A DNA stretch of 6,118 bases from Erysipelotrichaceae bacterium UBA6182 (GTDB taxonomy: Bacteria; Bacillota_I; Bacilli_A; Erysipelotrichales; Erysipelotrichaceae). The DNA is taken from assembly GCA_002422065.1 (NCBI GenBank), contig DITO01000162.1:1-6118 (forward strand), read 5' to 3'. Position numbers and translations under genes: made by a program. Each line of letters opens with the position of its first letter. The stretch's first letter is position 1. Shown here piece after piece: positions 5,994 through 6,118 of the stretch. Below the pieces are notes generated by a model. That model made no database searches. It was given only the letters and a program-made list of their open reading frames with translations, and was not told where the DNA came from.

Positions 5994-6118
5994 CTACCGA
6001 TTGAATAGTATTCGATACCATTCTCTTTCATTTCATTTGGTGAGAAACAATTCCGTCCATCATAAACCAATGCCGTTTTCATGTGTTGTTTAAATAATTT
6101 TAAATCCATCTTCTTAAA
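5990..6118 (-). CDS. ugd: UDP-glucose 6-dehydrogenase, C-terminal fragment (runs off right edge)
   Basis: The last 42 codons plus TGA are present. The fragment reads FKKMDLKLFKQHMKTALVYD then GRNCFSPNEMKENGIEYYSIGR. The DGRN motif (fragment residues 20-23) followed about 10-15 residues later by a closing G-x-x-YYSIGR is the signature end of the UDP-glucose/GDP-mannose dehydrogenase C-terminal domain, where the Arg contacts the UDP-sugar. UDP-glucose dehydrogenase makes UDP-glucuronate from UDP-glucose with two NAD+ in the cytoplasm, for capsule or teichuronic acid. Related UDP-ManNAc and GDP-mannose dehydrogenases share the domain, but the DGRN/YYSIGR ending best fits the glucose enzyme. The catalytic Cys and Rossmann domain lie beyond the edge. 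Its stop overlaps the start of the GT-C-like gene by 4 bp, which places it in the same operon. Confidence 0.82.
   Translation of the reverse strand, partial: FKKMDLKLFKQHMKTALVYDGRNCFSPNEMKENGIEYYSIGR

Overview
The window looks like chromosomal DNA of a low-G+C Gram-positive bacterium (Bacillota). It has AT-rich codons, purine-rich Shine-Dalgarno sites, a 13-bp intrinsic terminator with a U-run, and a LytR-CpsA-Psr (LCP) cell-wall ligase. The style of the LCP protein (three N-terminal membrane helices, an extra extracytoplasmic domain, C-terminal PASTA-like modules) makes me suspect an Erysipelotrichia-type organism. That placement is from general knowledge and is not proven here. No mobile element, tRNA, rRNA or CRISPR array is visible.

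Layout. At the left edge, on the minus strand, lies the first 47 codons of a GT2 glycosyltransferase. Its extended -10 box sits so close to the ATG that the mRNA should be almost leaderless. A 133-bp divergent intergenic region follows. Next comes a plus-strand two-gene operon: a 209-aa single-pass membrane protein of unknown function, then, 2 bp later, a 792-aa LCP protein. A strong hairpin terminator lies just after the LCP stop codon. From the right edge a minus-strand operon converges on the same hairpin: the last 42 codons of a UDP-glucose 6-dehydrogenase (ugd), a 580-aa polytopic GT-C-like membrane protein, and a 312-aa GtrB/CsbB-type polyprenyl-phosphate glycosyltransferase. These genes overlap by 4 bp or are 1 bp apart.

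How the genes may work together. Everything fits surface-polymer biogenesis. Ugd would supply UDP-glucuronate. The GtrB-like enzyme would charge undecaprenyl phosphate with a sugar on the cytoplasmic side. The GT-C-like protein would transfer a lipid-linked sugar to a polymer or protein outside the membrane. LCP enzymes attach lipid-linked glycopolymers to peptidoglycan.

Most notable points. The LCP enzyme is fused to what read as three divergent PASTA-like modules and a binding-protein-like insert. It is paired with an unrecognised membrane protein that carries the same DKVIVD juxtamembrane motif. I see a plausible LCP/partner module but nothing that proves a new system.
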